Below are positions 44,892 to 56,671 of a DNA stretch of 64,000 nt, in pieces; the first letter of the stretch is position 1, and every line of letters begins with the position of its first letter. Source of the stretch: Branchiostoma floridae (Eukaryota; Chordata; Leptocardii; Amphioxiformes; Branchiostomatidae); the NCBI RefSeq assembly GCF_000003815.2, contig NC_049981.1:28100878-28164877 (forward strand). The letters run 5' to 3'. The notes beneath the pieces were generated by a model. That model saw only the letters and a list, made by a program, of their open reading frames with translations, did no database searches and was not told the DNA's origin. The position numbers and the translations under genes are program-made.

Positions 44892-47800
44892 CTGAATTCG
44901 AATGGCAAATGAAAGAAGAAAAATTAATGAACAATGTAGGGAATAAACATCAACCGCCAAACAGCAATACATGCTGGGCCAAACAATAATAATGATTCAT
45001 ATCAATTGTTGCAAGTTCAGACCAACTTAAGACTTAGATTTTGATATTTCTAAAAAGCATCTTAGCAGTTACATGTACATTTTTGTATAACCAACATGCA
45101 TTTAGCTACGTTGATAGTTGAATCGCCAGTCACGCATTGATGTTCTCCTAATGATGGCAAAATGCCACTGATTCTACATCGTGTTCGTGTACCGCTGTGT
45201 AATTGCCCACTTTGACGATAAAATGATTTGACATACAATCGATAATCTACTGAAAAAATAAACTGTGTACAGCAGGTCATTAAGCAGTGCGCGAATTATT
45301 GCACAACATTGAATTTTCGGTGACCGTCGGTGTTCGCAGGTCCTTGGGCCCCGTCCAATGCGACCGGGTAGATTTCATGCAAAATATAACGATTTTGAAA
45401 AAAAAATGGTGGTCTTTCTTCGACCAGAACATGTCGTTGTCAGCGTGACGTTTCTTCTTAATGACTTCACGCTGATATGATAACTAGCTCAAGACTGTTT
45501 TCTCGGTGGGCTCATTACAGCTGATTCGATTGTTTTTCCCTGGTTATTTTGGCTTCTTATTGACCTACATTTACATGTGATGCTAGTTCACCTTTTTCCA
45601 TGGGATCATAACCTATACCCGTTGTCTTTATAAACAAGGTATTTGGGGGTATCACGTGGGCGGACGGTAGTTTTAAATTGTAATATTTTAAAGATATTGC
45701 AAAATGTTGCAAATTATTCAAATGCCCAATTGCAACGATACGTAATATCCATAAATACCTGTTTTTAATATCCACAAATACCTCCAACATCCAACAAAAC
45801 AGCTGATTGAAATTTCATGATCTTCCATTGCTCTAGATTGTAAATTTTACAGAGGTTCGCAACATCAACAGTTTTCTGTACTGTGTCAAATTCCCAACTT
45901 GATATCTCAAGAAACTATTCGTGATAGTCTGATTATGATGGTTACGCATTTACTGCATATTACAATATCTGCATATATATATTTCATATACACACTCAAT
46001 AAAGCTAGTAACGGTACCAGTGCACTGCAGCAATATCTGACGCGTGTCTGAAGAGGGTAATGTATCCATACCCTTTCTACCCTTAAGCAGTGGAACGCAG
46101 TAAGGTTTATCTTTCTGACTCAGGGGCCTCATCTGTCCGCAACAGAAGGTCAGCGTACACCTTACCATATTCATGACATTGAGCAACGTTCCATGGACCA
46201 TATACTTTTGTCATTTTGAAACCTTCAGGTTTTACGAGGAAGTCTGGCGTTAGCCTTTTTGGCCCTCCTTTGTGTTTGTAGAACTCCCGTCGAGCCATAT
46301 CTTCCCCCAGCTATATACCCAAGGGCATTAACTTCGTCTTCTCTTTCAAAGCACTTAAGTCACGGATCATTCCAGGAGACTTCTTGGCATTTGCAAATCT
46401 TTTCTGTACTCAGACACAAACTAAAAGTCAGGTCTGCTCATATGGCGCATTTTGGATGTTGTGATGTTGAAGAGTAAGACTTGCTGTGGTGTTAACCGTT
46501 TCATACCTTCAGGAAGAGGTTCACGTCTTCTGATGGGGTTACTTTTTCTGTCTGTATTGTTTGTTCGCATGCGCATCTAAAGAAGCTTTCTGCCGCCGGA
46601 GTTAGCTTTGGCCAACCCGTTAGTAGTTTTACTTGGAAGGAAATTATTGGCCACCACCCACAACTACCAGGTGCCAAAGATTGCCCCCGGCTATCATCGG
46701 GAGGCCCGTTCCGCCACGAAGAGAGCTCAAAATACGATAGGAGCCAGGTTAGACCCAGACTGGTAAACAAGGTTACAAAGGCACCTCTCCCAAAGTACTG
46801 TACGTACAACACATAATTCAACGTATTTCATGCAGGACCAGTCTACACCGAGCACGGTAACGATTCTATATCGGATATACACATGTACAGATACAGATAT
46901 AGAACGAACCCTGTAAGCAACTTTCACCAAGTAAAAGTTTATCCTTGAAGTGAAAGTATTCAACCTTACCTGTCGTATGCAATGGCCATCAGAGTGAAAA
47001 CAGATGCTCCCACAGCGACTCCCTGAGCCAGCGGAATGAACTTGCAGGCGAATGGCCCCAGAGATAGTACTGTGAAGAAAAGAATGGAGCGTGACCAACA
47101 CGGAGACGGGTTGGATAGTGATACATTTCCCTGGTTACCGTTTTGTAGGACGTTGCGGTCAAGAAATGAGTCGTCCTTACAACACGAAATGACAAGTAGA
47201 TCGAGATATTTTACGTAACGTTACGCCCTGGGGTTGTTCCATGCCTTACAAAGTGAAAGCAACTTTCCTCCAATAATACGCTAGGTGAAATGGTACAGCC
47301 TTGGTGGCATATGCATCTGGCGGTTATAATAAGTTTATTGCAACTTCTTGCCCGAGGGCTAATTTCAAGTGACAAAATGACAGACAAATAATGGTGAACA
47401 CTAAAAGAGTATAGTAAGCGACTACTCTAGTCTAACTTAAAGATGTAACTTATTGGGTTTGACTTCTTTTTCTGAGACAGTGGAAGACTGTCCCACACCA
47501 TGACGCTGCCTTCTCCGCCAAGCGTTGTCGCTCTACCCGTTCACCTTCCCGCCACACTTTTTGGCGACGCCTGATGGGCGAGCCTAATAGTATAGTGTGT
47601 GACACTTTTGTCATTGAAATTGATTCAGCGGAGAAACAAACTTTGGTCGGCGTCACTTCAGGGTTGCTAAGCGCTTGCTGCCAAGTCGAAAGACGAATTA
47701 ATTACATGACGAATTCGGGTGTCGAGGCAGTAGATCTAGAGTAGAATGGTTTCCTTTGAACGACAGCATGGTTGTGGCGCGAGAGCCGAATTATCAGACT

Positions 47801-50800
47801 TGTTTACATGATTTTTATTCAAATGTAAATGTACATATTTTACAGGGACATATAGCATTCTTATAAAACATTAAAAGATGTACAATGTTTAAGTAATTAA
47901 TAAACTAATCATTTATTAGTTTTGTGCGGTGATATGTATACTCAATAGATTAAGCTGGGAGATCATGATGTAAAATGATGCAAAAATCGGTTGTATTAAT
48001 TTGACGACGTCGTGAAAGAAATTAATGGCCGGCGTTTTGTTCAATATGGTCGGCATGATACTTGAATTCTCATGGATTGACCGGATTTAGGTACCAATAA
48101 CAAATAATCCTTGTGAACAAAAAGACGGAAATAACTTTGTACCCCTGCCATAGATATGGATTCCTTAACATTTATCTGCTACAGCGAGGACAAAGCGTAA
48201 AAAATAAACTCGCGTAAAGTCGTCTAACTTCCATAACATTGCCCAGACACGTGCTGTATTAAGGACGTGCTAAATAGCGCGCTCGATGAAGCCATAGTGA
48301 CGTGTTACTCGGCCATGCATGCCGACATTAAAGGCACTGAGATTACTTGGTCGATTCAGCTTATATCTTACCTTTTACACACATACTACGCGTTCTTCAG
48401 ATAAGCTGTGTGGAACGTCAGCGGCAATTGCCTTGGGAAACAGCTTTAAAGCACCATTGCGTGTGATGGATTGGAGGATTCCTACACCTTCTAAATGCAA
48501 TCAGTTCATTAGAAACCTACGTCATTGAAGAACCCTGAACAGATTTTAGAAGACTGTTTTATGTAATAAATCTTTGACACTGTCTTACACACTTTATTTA
48601 AATTATGTTCTTAATCTTTTAATAGTTATGGTACTCGAGATGGGTGTTACACTGAAGTCGGCATATTACACCGAAGGCCGGTAGTACCGGTTTTAGATAC
48701 AGATACAGTATACACTTCCAAAAAACAGCCTGGGCACCCTAGCCTCACACTTTCCGCTTACTCAAAAGTTGAGGTCACAATTTCGGGTAAAACATGGAAA
48801 TGCGACATCAAAAACTCGCCGATCCCCCTGACGACGAGACTAAGTTGCCAGACGTGAGACGCCGATTTGCTTCACAAATGCGAGTGGAAGGTGACATTAT
48901 TTCCATGCGTCACCGGTGTTAATCGCTCCCTCGGGTCGATAGCGTGGATAATTGAAGGGGAAAACACCTCGTCCATCACCGCCTCGGTCAGATGTACTCA
49001 TCCGCACCGCCTGGCTCCGCGCTAACGGGATTCCAACACTTAACAGCACTCACGGCAGACCCAAGCCATCAGGGGATCTACTTTTACAATCTTATTCACG
49101 AACACGAAATCAGACTGGTGCGCGATATAAGACGTTCCCTAAGAAGTCACTTCAATCACAAGCTTTGGACCAAAAGTCAATGCACTATTTCTGCCTTTGG
49201 TATTCATGAACTCGTGNNNNNNNNNNNNNNNNNNNNNNNNNNNNNNNNNNNNNNNNNNNNNNNNNNNNNNNNNNNNNNNNNNNNNNNNNNNNNNNNNNNN
49301 NNNNNNNNNNNNNNNNGACGAATCTATCATCATCTTGTGATAATAAAACAAGCGGACTCCCGTGATACCTTATCAACTATGGCCAATTTGTCTCTTAGTG
49401 AGTCAACTGCCGAAAACAACCTTCAAGAAACCTCGGAGGTCATGTGAGGACGTGTTGTCTTATCTGGAGAATAGGTTTTAATATGTAGGTTTGTCGTATG
49501 TGGCAGTTCACGTGGCAAAACGCAACCTACAGATCTAGTCAAATGCTTCAAAGCAAAACTTACCAACCGCCCCACCGATTAAAAATTGATCTTGACGATG
49601 CAATTATCAGATTTCTAGAAATATCTCCCTTTTATTTAAACAAGCTCCACAACAATCATAAAAAAGGTATCACAGTTAAGATATACTGAAAAAATAGGCG
49701 GTAAAAATTGGCAAGACTGATTATTTGATTTATGATGAAAGTTAGGAATGCAATGAAATGTGTTAAATAACTAGCTTCGGCTTGGGCCATCCTTCGGATA
49801 GGACGTTAAATGGAGGTCCCGTGTTCGGGGAGATCAACACCCAAAGCACGTTAAAGAACCCGCCACATGTGCGAGCATCCACCCGAGCGGATCAATCCAT
49901 TCCGGCCAAAATAGGGGTAGGGAATCTCCCGAGCAGCCCTCGTAACCCCTGCTTCGCCTATTGGGTCAATTAGTCCTCACTCATAGTGAGCAATTGGGCT
50001 GGTCTCAATCATGATGTTTCTGACCTACGGCGAAGAGATGCTGTTACAGTTCCAATCATGTAACCCGTAACCTTGAGTGGCCTTCATGGCCTTGTTACGC
50101 GGTGACCATTGAGTAAAAAAAAGAGTTTTCTTTGGCACATTGTTCCGACAATGGTCTGACTCTCCGATGATGCGTATGTGCATCACAGCACACACCTAGG
50201 CACGTTTTTCTAAAGGTAACCTTGAATGTATGATAACGTCTGACAGGTAGTAAAGGTGTTTGCCGCTCTAAACCTATGAAGCTAATGAAACTGATCAATG
50301 CGCCCTACTCCCATCGTAGGGGACGAATTCCTCGACTTGTGTGTGAAAAGGCCTAGAAAAATGTTTCTGGTTACTGTCATGAAAGAAAAATCATTAAAAA
50401 TATAGTTTTTATCTATGACATTCACTACTCGATCTATCGAATCGTTGGTCTCCTAGCGGTTGCGATGTGGTCACAGCCTCCTGTGGAGAGGGAATGAAAG
50501 AAAGCCCAAATCTACACCACATTTCCCCGACAGGAAAGATATCTACTGATCAAAACTCTTGGTACAATAGTTCTGTAAAGTGCGTGATATTGTACTTTTG
50601 AAACTCTACCAAATGTTGTTATAGACCTCTTTTGCCAGGTGTCTGGGGCAGCATCCGGTGTCTTTTGTCAAAGAATTGTGGATGAGTATCATCAACATCA
50701 TTAGAGGTGAAAGAGTGAGGATGCTGTCTGAAACATCTGACTTATGTTAGAGACCTTATCACGTTTTTCGTCTTTCGCCAAGAAGGTTATATGTTGGGTA

Positions 50801-53800
50801 GCATGTCTATGTGTGTGTGTGTGTGTGTTTGTGGACGATCAGCATAACTAGAGAACGCCTGGATGGATTGTCTTCATATTTGGTATGTGGGTAGATCTTG
50901 ATCAGACCTGAAAACGATTAGATGTTGGGCTACCTATCGGCTTGCTACATTACTGCAGCGGAACTTACGTGCTTGACACGGCAATAGTTCACTTTCTCAA
51001 CGAATTCGTCAGTGCTTTGTGGTAATGCAAGCGGACTCACACAATGCCTTTATCCTCTTTCTATTTCCTATGACCATTTCTCTCCGTCAAGTAACTACTA
51101 TCACGCTTTAATTGAGCAAGCGGAGAACAACCGTCAGAAAACCTCGGATGGCAAATGAAAAGCACTGCGCCTTGTGTAGGAGTTGTACCTTTAATCTAGC
51201 AAAGATTTTTTTTATGCCCTTAAATTTTGCACCGGGAAGGTTTGCCGTAAGCGGCAGCTGTTAACGTTAGCACTCTCAAACACAGAGTAAACATCATTTC
51301 AGTTCCGTGATTGTCCAAGCAAAATTGATCTGACCTGTGTTGGTGCAATCTGTTGCAAAACGCAAATTTGGTTCAAATGGTTCAAAGGAAAATTTGCCAA
51401 CTGCCCCGTTGTTTTAAAAAAGATTTGCGTATATTTTTAAGAAAATTGATGAAATCATTATCAGTGATAGAAATATCTCCATTTTATTTAAAACAGATCC
51501 AGCACAAGCATAACAAAAAGGTATTACAGCTCAGATAATTATACTATAGAGACCTAGTTTTTTTTATATGTGATTTCTGATGAAAAAAATGCAATGAAAG
51601 ATAGTTTTCCTTGGCACATTGTTCCGACAATGGCCTGACTCTCCAGTCATGTGTATGATGCATCAACATACCACAGCGTGCATCAAAACGTGTTTATCTA
51701 CACGTAACCTTTATGGGTCTAAAATGAAGGTCTTTTCCGGCTGTGGCCTATGAGGCTAATGAATCCGATCACAAAATCCCTGGATATGCGTCCGACTCCC
51801 ACGTATAGTGTCGGTAAAGGGCGAATTCTGCAGCTTGTGTGTGAAAAGTCTCGTCGTGTGGGGCCCTTTCCTGTAATCTTAATTTTTGTTTTCGTAGATT
51901 TTGGCCGAAGTAACCCAACAAACCCAATTGCATCAGGCGCTTGTATTTCTAGCGTCATGTTGTAATTGTAGACATACACATTGTACAACAACAAGCGATA
52001 AACTGATAAAGAGGTACAAAGTTTACTAAAGACTCTCAATATCAACTTTTAAAGCCCTGATCTGTTGACAGAGTGCAATATATAGAGAAAGTCTATATGT
52101 TTTCAATTCCATCTTTTTCATGATGGAAATTTCTATGTCCTTTGCTAGAGTTGGTCTGGTGGCGCAATATTTTTCTCAAGACCCCATTTCATTTAGTCTA
52201 AGTAGGTCTCGTTACATTGCTGAACTACTACCAGGTGCTAAACTGCAAAATCAAGCGTAGACGTGCGCGATCACGTTTCATTTGCAAAAGGCTCCGCTTT
52301 GGGGACCTTGTCCTTATTTGCCCAGCACGCGTCTCATTGATTCATGACGCGCCTGAATCCAAAACTGTTGTAACACTTATGCCTAAGGCCAGAAACGTGC
52401 CATCAAGGTCATGTGTCATGTTCAACAAAAATCGACTTCTTATAACGACATATGGATAAAACATCTCGTCGTCCTTTTGATTTACGGCTGAGGCAGTAAT
52501 AACATGTTCATCTTCGCATGCTGCCTCTGTCCAATTATAGGAACATTTCTTCTGGAGACTCAGACTAAAAGACTTTACCTTTGACCTAAGTACACGACCC
52601 TATGTCTATCTGTTTGCATAATTCCTTGTGTATCCATCAGTTGGCGTAGCAGCGCCATCCCTATGAAGCATCAAACAGTAAGACCACGCGCCTCCTAGAG
52701 GTGACCGCTGAAGGACAACGACCGAAATGTGAGCCTTGATTTCAAAATTGGAATATATATATAATTATGATATGATATGATATGATATGATGTGATATAT
52801 GAAATGATTTTAAAAAGCAAGAAAAATGTCGAAAATATATTTTATTATCAATAACATTTGCTTCTCGATCTACCAAATCTTTACTCTCACAGCGGTTACA
52901 GTGTGGTAGCAGCCTCTTGTGAAAAGGGGATGTAAGAAAGCCCAAACCTACACCACGTCTTCCCAACAGGAAAAAATATCCGTCAACCAAAAATCATTCT
53001 TTGAATGTATGATATTTTCCCGATGAAACATTTACATATATCTTCAGAGGTTTCTGACTACATCCGGATGATCCGGTGTCTATTATCAAAGAACTGTGGA
53101 TGAATACCATCCACATCTTTTGAGATAAAAGAGCGCGGATGCTGTCTGAAACATCTGACTTATATTCAAGACCTGATCCCGTCTTTTGAGTTATTTTGTA
53201 TGCTGTACGGTGAGTTCCTGTCATGGTTCTGTCCAATTAGTTGCCGAGGTCTATGTTGGGATATAATCATACAACAAAGAATTTGGTTGTCTATTCATGA
53301 TGAATGTTCAGTAATGGTCATGTTGATGACATTGATTCTGATTGTGACATTTTAGGGCATGAACGCTATCTTCATGTACTCCAACTCCAACAACGAGTAC
53401 AAAAAAGTAATGATGATTTCCTGATGAAAGGGTATGGGTAAAGCAGTTATTCTCAATTGAGTTTCACGTTATGTATTCATGCCTGATAAAACCTGCACAT
53501 TAGACCCACGTTACGTCATTGACGCAACCTTTAGATTATTTGCTTTACGTAATTTGAGAATCAGCATTGAATCAGCATAGAGTTCAAATTTCAGAGACTG
53601 CCTACCTCAGATTATGTTTCCCTTATTAGACAGACTTGCAATCTGACGATTCTGCTTCCAAAAAGTTACATGTACGGTGTGATGTCATTATGCGAGTAGC
53701 ATGTGTCTCTTTAGGTTACATGGGGACCCCTCTCCTTCATATGTCAATGCCATGCCAGGATTGGCCTGCAGGGCCACAGTAGACGCTGCCAACCACCGTG

Positions 53801-56671
53801 ACGTCATACAGAGCGCTACCATCATCTGCAAAGATGAAATGATACCTCGACTACTACTTTAGGTTACGTGCCAATTTGTTTCGTTTCTGAACACCCAATG
53901 GTTCGTGGAACTCTAGTTACCTCCATGAAATGTAATGGAATGGAGGTTATATTTTTACCTTTGCCAGAATGTTTTGGGCTTGTGAGTCTGTGTGTGTGTC
54001 TGTGTGTCTGTGTGTCTGTCTGTTAACAGCATAACTCAAGAAGTCTTGGATGGATCCCGATAATATTTGGTAGGTGGGTAGGGGTCGGGAAAACGAAGGT
54101 CAAGTTCGATAATGGGCCCCCTAGCGGCTTGCTAAGGTACTGCAGCAGAACCTCAATTTTTGATATCTCGTGTTCTGGACATGCTGTGATCATGATTTTT
54201 GAGTGGTAGATAGCCCTCGAGGCAGAGAGTAAGTGCTGTGAGTTTGGGCCCCCTAGCGGCTTTTTTGGAACTGCAGGCGCCGGTTTCCTTTCAAACTTTG
54301 GATGAGAATAACTCTACAACGTGTTGACGGATCGTCATGATTTTTGGTATGTACATAGAATGAGTGATGACTTACATAATGGTATACTAATTATGCAAAT
54401 CAGCAGCTAATTTGCATAATTAATGAGGAAAAATTATAAATCCACTACATTCCATGATAGGACTTTCAAACTTGTCACATATGTAGCTGGGAAGGAGAGA
54501 AATGTCGACAGATATCAATTATGCAAATGATGACCTCATTTGCATAATTAATGAGAAAATATGAACATGTTGATGGATCATCATGTTTTTTTGTATGTAG
54601 GTAGCATAAGTGAAGACCTACATAATGAGATATCAATTATGCAAATCAACAGCTAATTTGCATAATTAATGAGGATATTTTATAAATTCACTACATTCCA
54701 TGATAGGGCTTTAAAACTTGTCACATATGTAGCTGAGAAAGAGAGAAATGTCAATACATATTTATCATGCAAATGATGATCTCATTTGCATAATTGATGA
54801 GAAAATATTAACGTGTTGACGGATCGTCATGATTTTCGGCATGTAGATAGCCTAAATGAAGACTTATATAATGTGATACTTATTATGCAAGTTTACAGCT
54901 AATTTGCATAATTGATTAGGAAAAGTTCATAAATCCACTGCATTCCATTATAGTACTTTCATCAAAGTTGTCACATATGTAACTGAGAAAGAGGGAAGAG
55001 AGTAAGAGGTGTATTTAAAGACTTTGAAAGAGAATAAGTCAAGAATGGATCAAAGGATCATCATGATTTTTGGTATGCTGATAGCTTTAGTAATGCTTGA
55101 TACAATTTGATATCAATTAATTGTAAATTGGGATCTAATTTGCATAATAAATGCCGAAATTTTATAAACCAACTACAAGCATTTAATTATAAAGAAAATG
55201 AAATGAGTAACGCATTTGTCTACAGACATCATTCTACATAACAAACCTGGTTTATTTGGCAAAGGTATGTGTTCGTGGAACTCTAGTTTACCCTGTGTTT
55301 GTGTGTCTGTGTGTGTGTAAACAAGATAACTCAAGAACGGTTGGGTGGATTGGTTTCATACTTGGTGTGTTGGTAGGTTGTGATGAAAGCTGGAAATGAT
55401 TAGATTCTGGGCCCCCTAGCGGCTTCCCTTGGTACTGCAGCACAACTTCCAGTTTTGCTATTTTGGTGTTCTGAACATGCTGTGGTCACGATTTTTGAGT
55501 GTTAGATAGCTCTTGTGCTCAGGAAGAAGTGACACAAGTTTGGGCCCCCTAGCGTCTAGTTTTGGGACAGCAGGGGCATTTTTGTCGAAAACTTCTGAAG
55601 AGGATAACTCAAGACGGGAACAACGGATTTTCATGATTTTTGGTATGTAGGTTTCTCGGACAATGTTGTACAAAATGAAATACTAATTATGCAAAATAGG
55701 AGCACATTTGCAGAATTAATGACAACATTCAATTATAGCAGTTTTTTCTATGTATCTCTTGTCTTGGAAGAGATATGGTCTTGAAATTTAGGTGGTAGAT
55801 AGCTTTCAGTGTCATGACAAAGTGGGGCAAGTTTCAGCCCCCTAACATTTAATTTGGGAACTGCAGGGGCGTTTTTGTCAAGACATTCCAAAGAGGATAA
55901 CTGCAGAAGGGATTGACGGATTGGCATCATATTAGGCATGCGGGTACCTCAGGCAAAGATGTTCATAATGATATACATGTTATGACTTAATTTGCATAAT
56001 TAATGAGGAATTGTATAATTCCATTGTTTTCAATAACTGGACTTCAATAAATGTAACACATGTTAATTATGATAGGTGGAATATAAGCAGATACCAAATA
56101 TGGTAATGAGGAACTTATTTGCATAATTTATGTAAAAATTTCAAAACCGCTTTATGATGAATAATGGGAATTTTATAATTGTGACATGTGTATGTTTGTC
56201 AATGATGAACAACACCATGCATAAATTATGTTAATGTATTAGTCAATTGCATGAAATTTACAAAAGCTCTAAATTTTCATGGAGGTATGAGGTCGCCGAA
56301 CTCTAGTTAGTAATAAAAAGTATTAAAGTTAGAACGTTACCATATCAAACAACTCGCCTACCTGGGAATACGTGGCTGACGAAAGTGAAGGGTATGCAGA
56401 AGATGCCCACCAGAAGGTCGCATATTGCCAGGTTAAAGATGAAGTAGTCGGTAGCGCTGGTTGTCCTCTTACTCTTCAGGATCATCACACACACGATCAA
56501 GTTTCCAACCAAACACACCAGGAAGATGATGGAATAGGCAAACGCCATTAGCAGTGCTGTCAGCAGAGGCCTCGTCATTTCCCTTTGCAATTCCTTCATG
56601 TCAAGGATGTAGGACCCATTGCTTTCGACAGGCAGGAGGATCTGGTCTATGGTTGTATTGTTTGTAGCCAT
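44216..56671 (-). CDS. Neuropeptide FF/RFamide receptor-like GPCR (three coding exons)
   Basis: Joining 56671-56362, 47069-46970 and 44891-44216 gives 1086 nt: 361 residues plus a stop. It is a plasma-membrane class A (rhodopsin-family) peptide receptor expected to signal through G proteins. The N-terminus has two N-glycosylation sequons (Asn4, Asn18) and no clear signal peptide. Approximate TM segments: 38-64, 73-98, 109-137, 153-175, 205-230, 250-272, 292-312. Hallmarks are Asn57 (GNLIV), Asp85 (LAICD), Cys112-Cys191 as the probable disulfide, Asp136-Arg137-Tyr138 (DRY), Trp162, Pro216, Trp265-Ile-Pro267 (SWIP instead of the usual CWLP) and Asn307-Pro-Leu-Leu-Tyr311. The TM7 phrase HWLAFSNSCVNPLLY and LAQGVAVGASVFTL in TM3 fit the NPFF-receptor group best; QRFP or SIFamide-type receptors are the alternatives. 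The tail is basic and has no cysteine to palmitoylate. The ligand is unknown. All junctions are GT/AG and keep frame. Confidence 0.95.
44892..46969 (-). other. Intron 2 of the receptor gene (2078 bp)
   Basis: Begins GTAAGG and ends CGAATTCAG on the minus strand, phase 2, splitting the Arg codon of the DRY motif. The content is non-coding; frames at 45950-46298 and 46501-46821 are unrecognised. Confidence 0.9.
46970..47069 (-). CDS. Receptor coding exon 2 (TM3)
   Basis: 100 nt between acceptor TTCACAG (47076-47070) and donor ACAG|GTAAGG. It enters in phase 1, completes Val104, encodes CKFIPLAQGVAVGASV and FTLMAIAYD, and leaves after two bases of the Arg codon of DRY. It has no independent start or stop and is identified because it supplies exactly the missing TM3 in frame between exons 1 and 3. 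Confidence 0.93.
49217..49316. other. Assembly gap, 100 N
   Basis: A run of exactly 100 N inside intron 1, close to the left end of the duplicated unit. Confidence 1.
49330..50770 (+). repeat. Intronic tandem duplication, unit 1
   Basis: Collinear with 51020-53170. Shared blocks in order: GCAAGCGGACTC, AAAACGCAA, ATAGAAATATCTCC with TTTTATTTAAA, TTGGCACATTGTTCCGACAA, CTTGTGTGTGAAAAG, AAGAAAGCCCAAA-CTACACC, and GGATGCTGTCTGAAACATCT with GACTTAT. Many substitutions and indels show it is old. A SINE (49765-50122) interrupts it. Confidence 0.75.
49765..50122 (+). mobile_element. SINE inserted in duplicated unit 1
   Basis: Contains GGACGTTAAATGGAGGTCCC (49801-49820) and GCACGTTAAAGAACCC, a core that to my memory recurs in several invertebrate SINEs. 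Then follow the block ATTGGGCTGGTCTCAATCAT, GGCCTTGTTACGCGGTGACC and an A-rich end (GTAAAAAAAAGAG). Unit 2 of the duplication lacks it (ATGCAATGAAA directly joined to GATAGTTTTCC near 51595), so the insertion post-dates the duplication. The tRNA-like head is not evident. Confidence 0.75.
50780..51020 (+). repeat. Repeat family A fragment with GT microsatellite
   Basis: A GT run (about 50808-50832), CAGCATAACTAGAGAACGCC, TGGATGGATTG, GTATGTGGGTAG and CATTACTGCAGCGGAAC follow the same order as 53980-54150. It separates the two units of the intronic duplication. Confidence 0.65.
51020..53170 (+). repeat. Intronic tandem duplication, unit 2
   Basis: Diverged partner of 49330-50770. It lacks the SINE but has about 0.95 kb of extra sequence between roughly 51860 and 52815, which includes a GATAT microsatellite at 52767-52800. 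Confidence 0.75.
53904..56310 (+). repeat. Repeat family A, large tandem copy
   Basis: Starts at CGTGGAACTCTAGTTACCTC; the same TTCGTGGAACTCTAGTT phrase recurs at about 55270, and a variant (CGCCGAACTCTAGTTAG) closes the block near 56290. The unit body (microsatellite, CAGCATAACTCAAGAA, GGGCCCCCTAGCGGC, ACTGCAGCA, GACGGATCGTCATGATTTTT) is repeated at least twice. Between 54310 and 55060 a sub-unit recurs about every 246 bp. It is non-coding; minus-strand frames at 55458-55939 are repeat-derived. It ends about 50 bp from coding exon 1 of the receptor. Confidence 0.8.
54390..54912. repeat. Tandem array of octamer palindromes
   Basis: ATTATGCAAAT paired with ATTTGCATAAT at 54390/54410, 54518/54538, 54636/54656, 54764/54784 and 54882/54902 (first base of each arm). 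In every pair the second arm begins exactly 20 bp after the first. Pairs are 128, 118, 128 and 118 bp apart, a 246-bp dimeric period. ATGCAAAT/ATTTGCAT is the classical POU-domain octamer. Two arms carry single changes (ATCATGCAAAT, ATTATGCAAGT). Confidence 0.9.
56362..56671 (-). CDS. Receptor coding exon 1 (N-terminus, TM1, TM2)
   Basis: 310 nt. The start ATG sits in a strong context (ACACCATGGC). It encodes residues 1-103 and the first base of codon 104, and ends at CCCAG|GTAGGC (phase 1). It includes the two sequons, GNLIVCVMILKS and LAICDLLVGIFCIP. Any 5' UTR exon lies to the right and was not identified. Confidence 0.93.

Larger units (their letters stand above)
47070..56361 (-). other. 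Intron 1 of the receptor gene (9292 bp)
   Basis: Begins GTAGGC and ends TTCACAG on the minus strand, phase 1. Described separately within it are a large family A copy next to exon 1 (53904-56310), a diverged tandem duplication (49330-53170) with a SINE in one copy, and a 100-N gap. 47320-47400 looks like an inverted LINE tail (AATAAGTTTATTGCAACTTC). Confidence 0.9.

Noticed and set aside
46107-46298. 63-codon charged minus-strand frame in intron 2
   Set aside because: Looks protein-like but no family is recognised and it has no exon boundaries; it could be a transposon fragment.
48992-49447. 151-codon frame spanning a gap
   Set aside because: A third of it is N; the remaining parts show no motif and lie in an intron.
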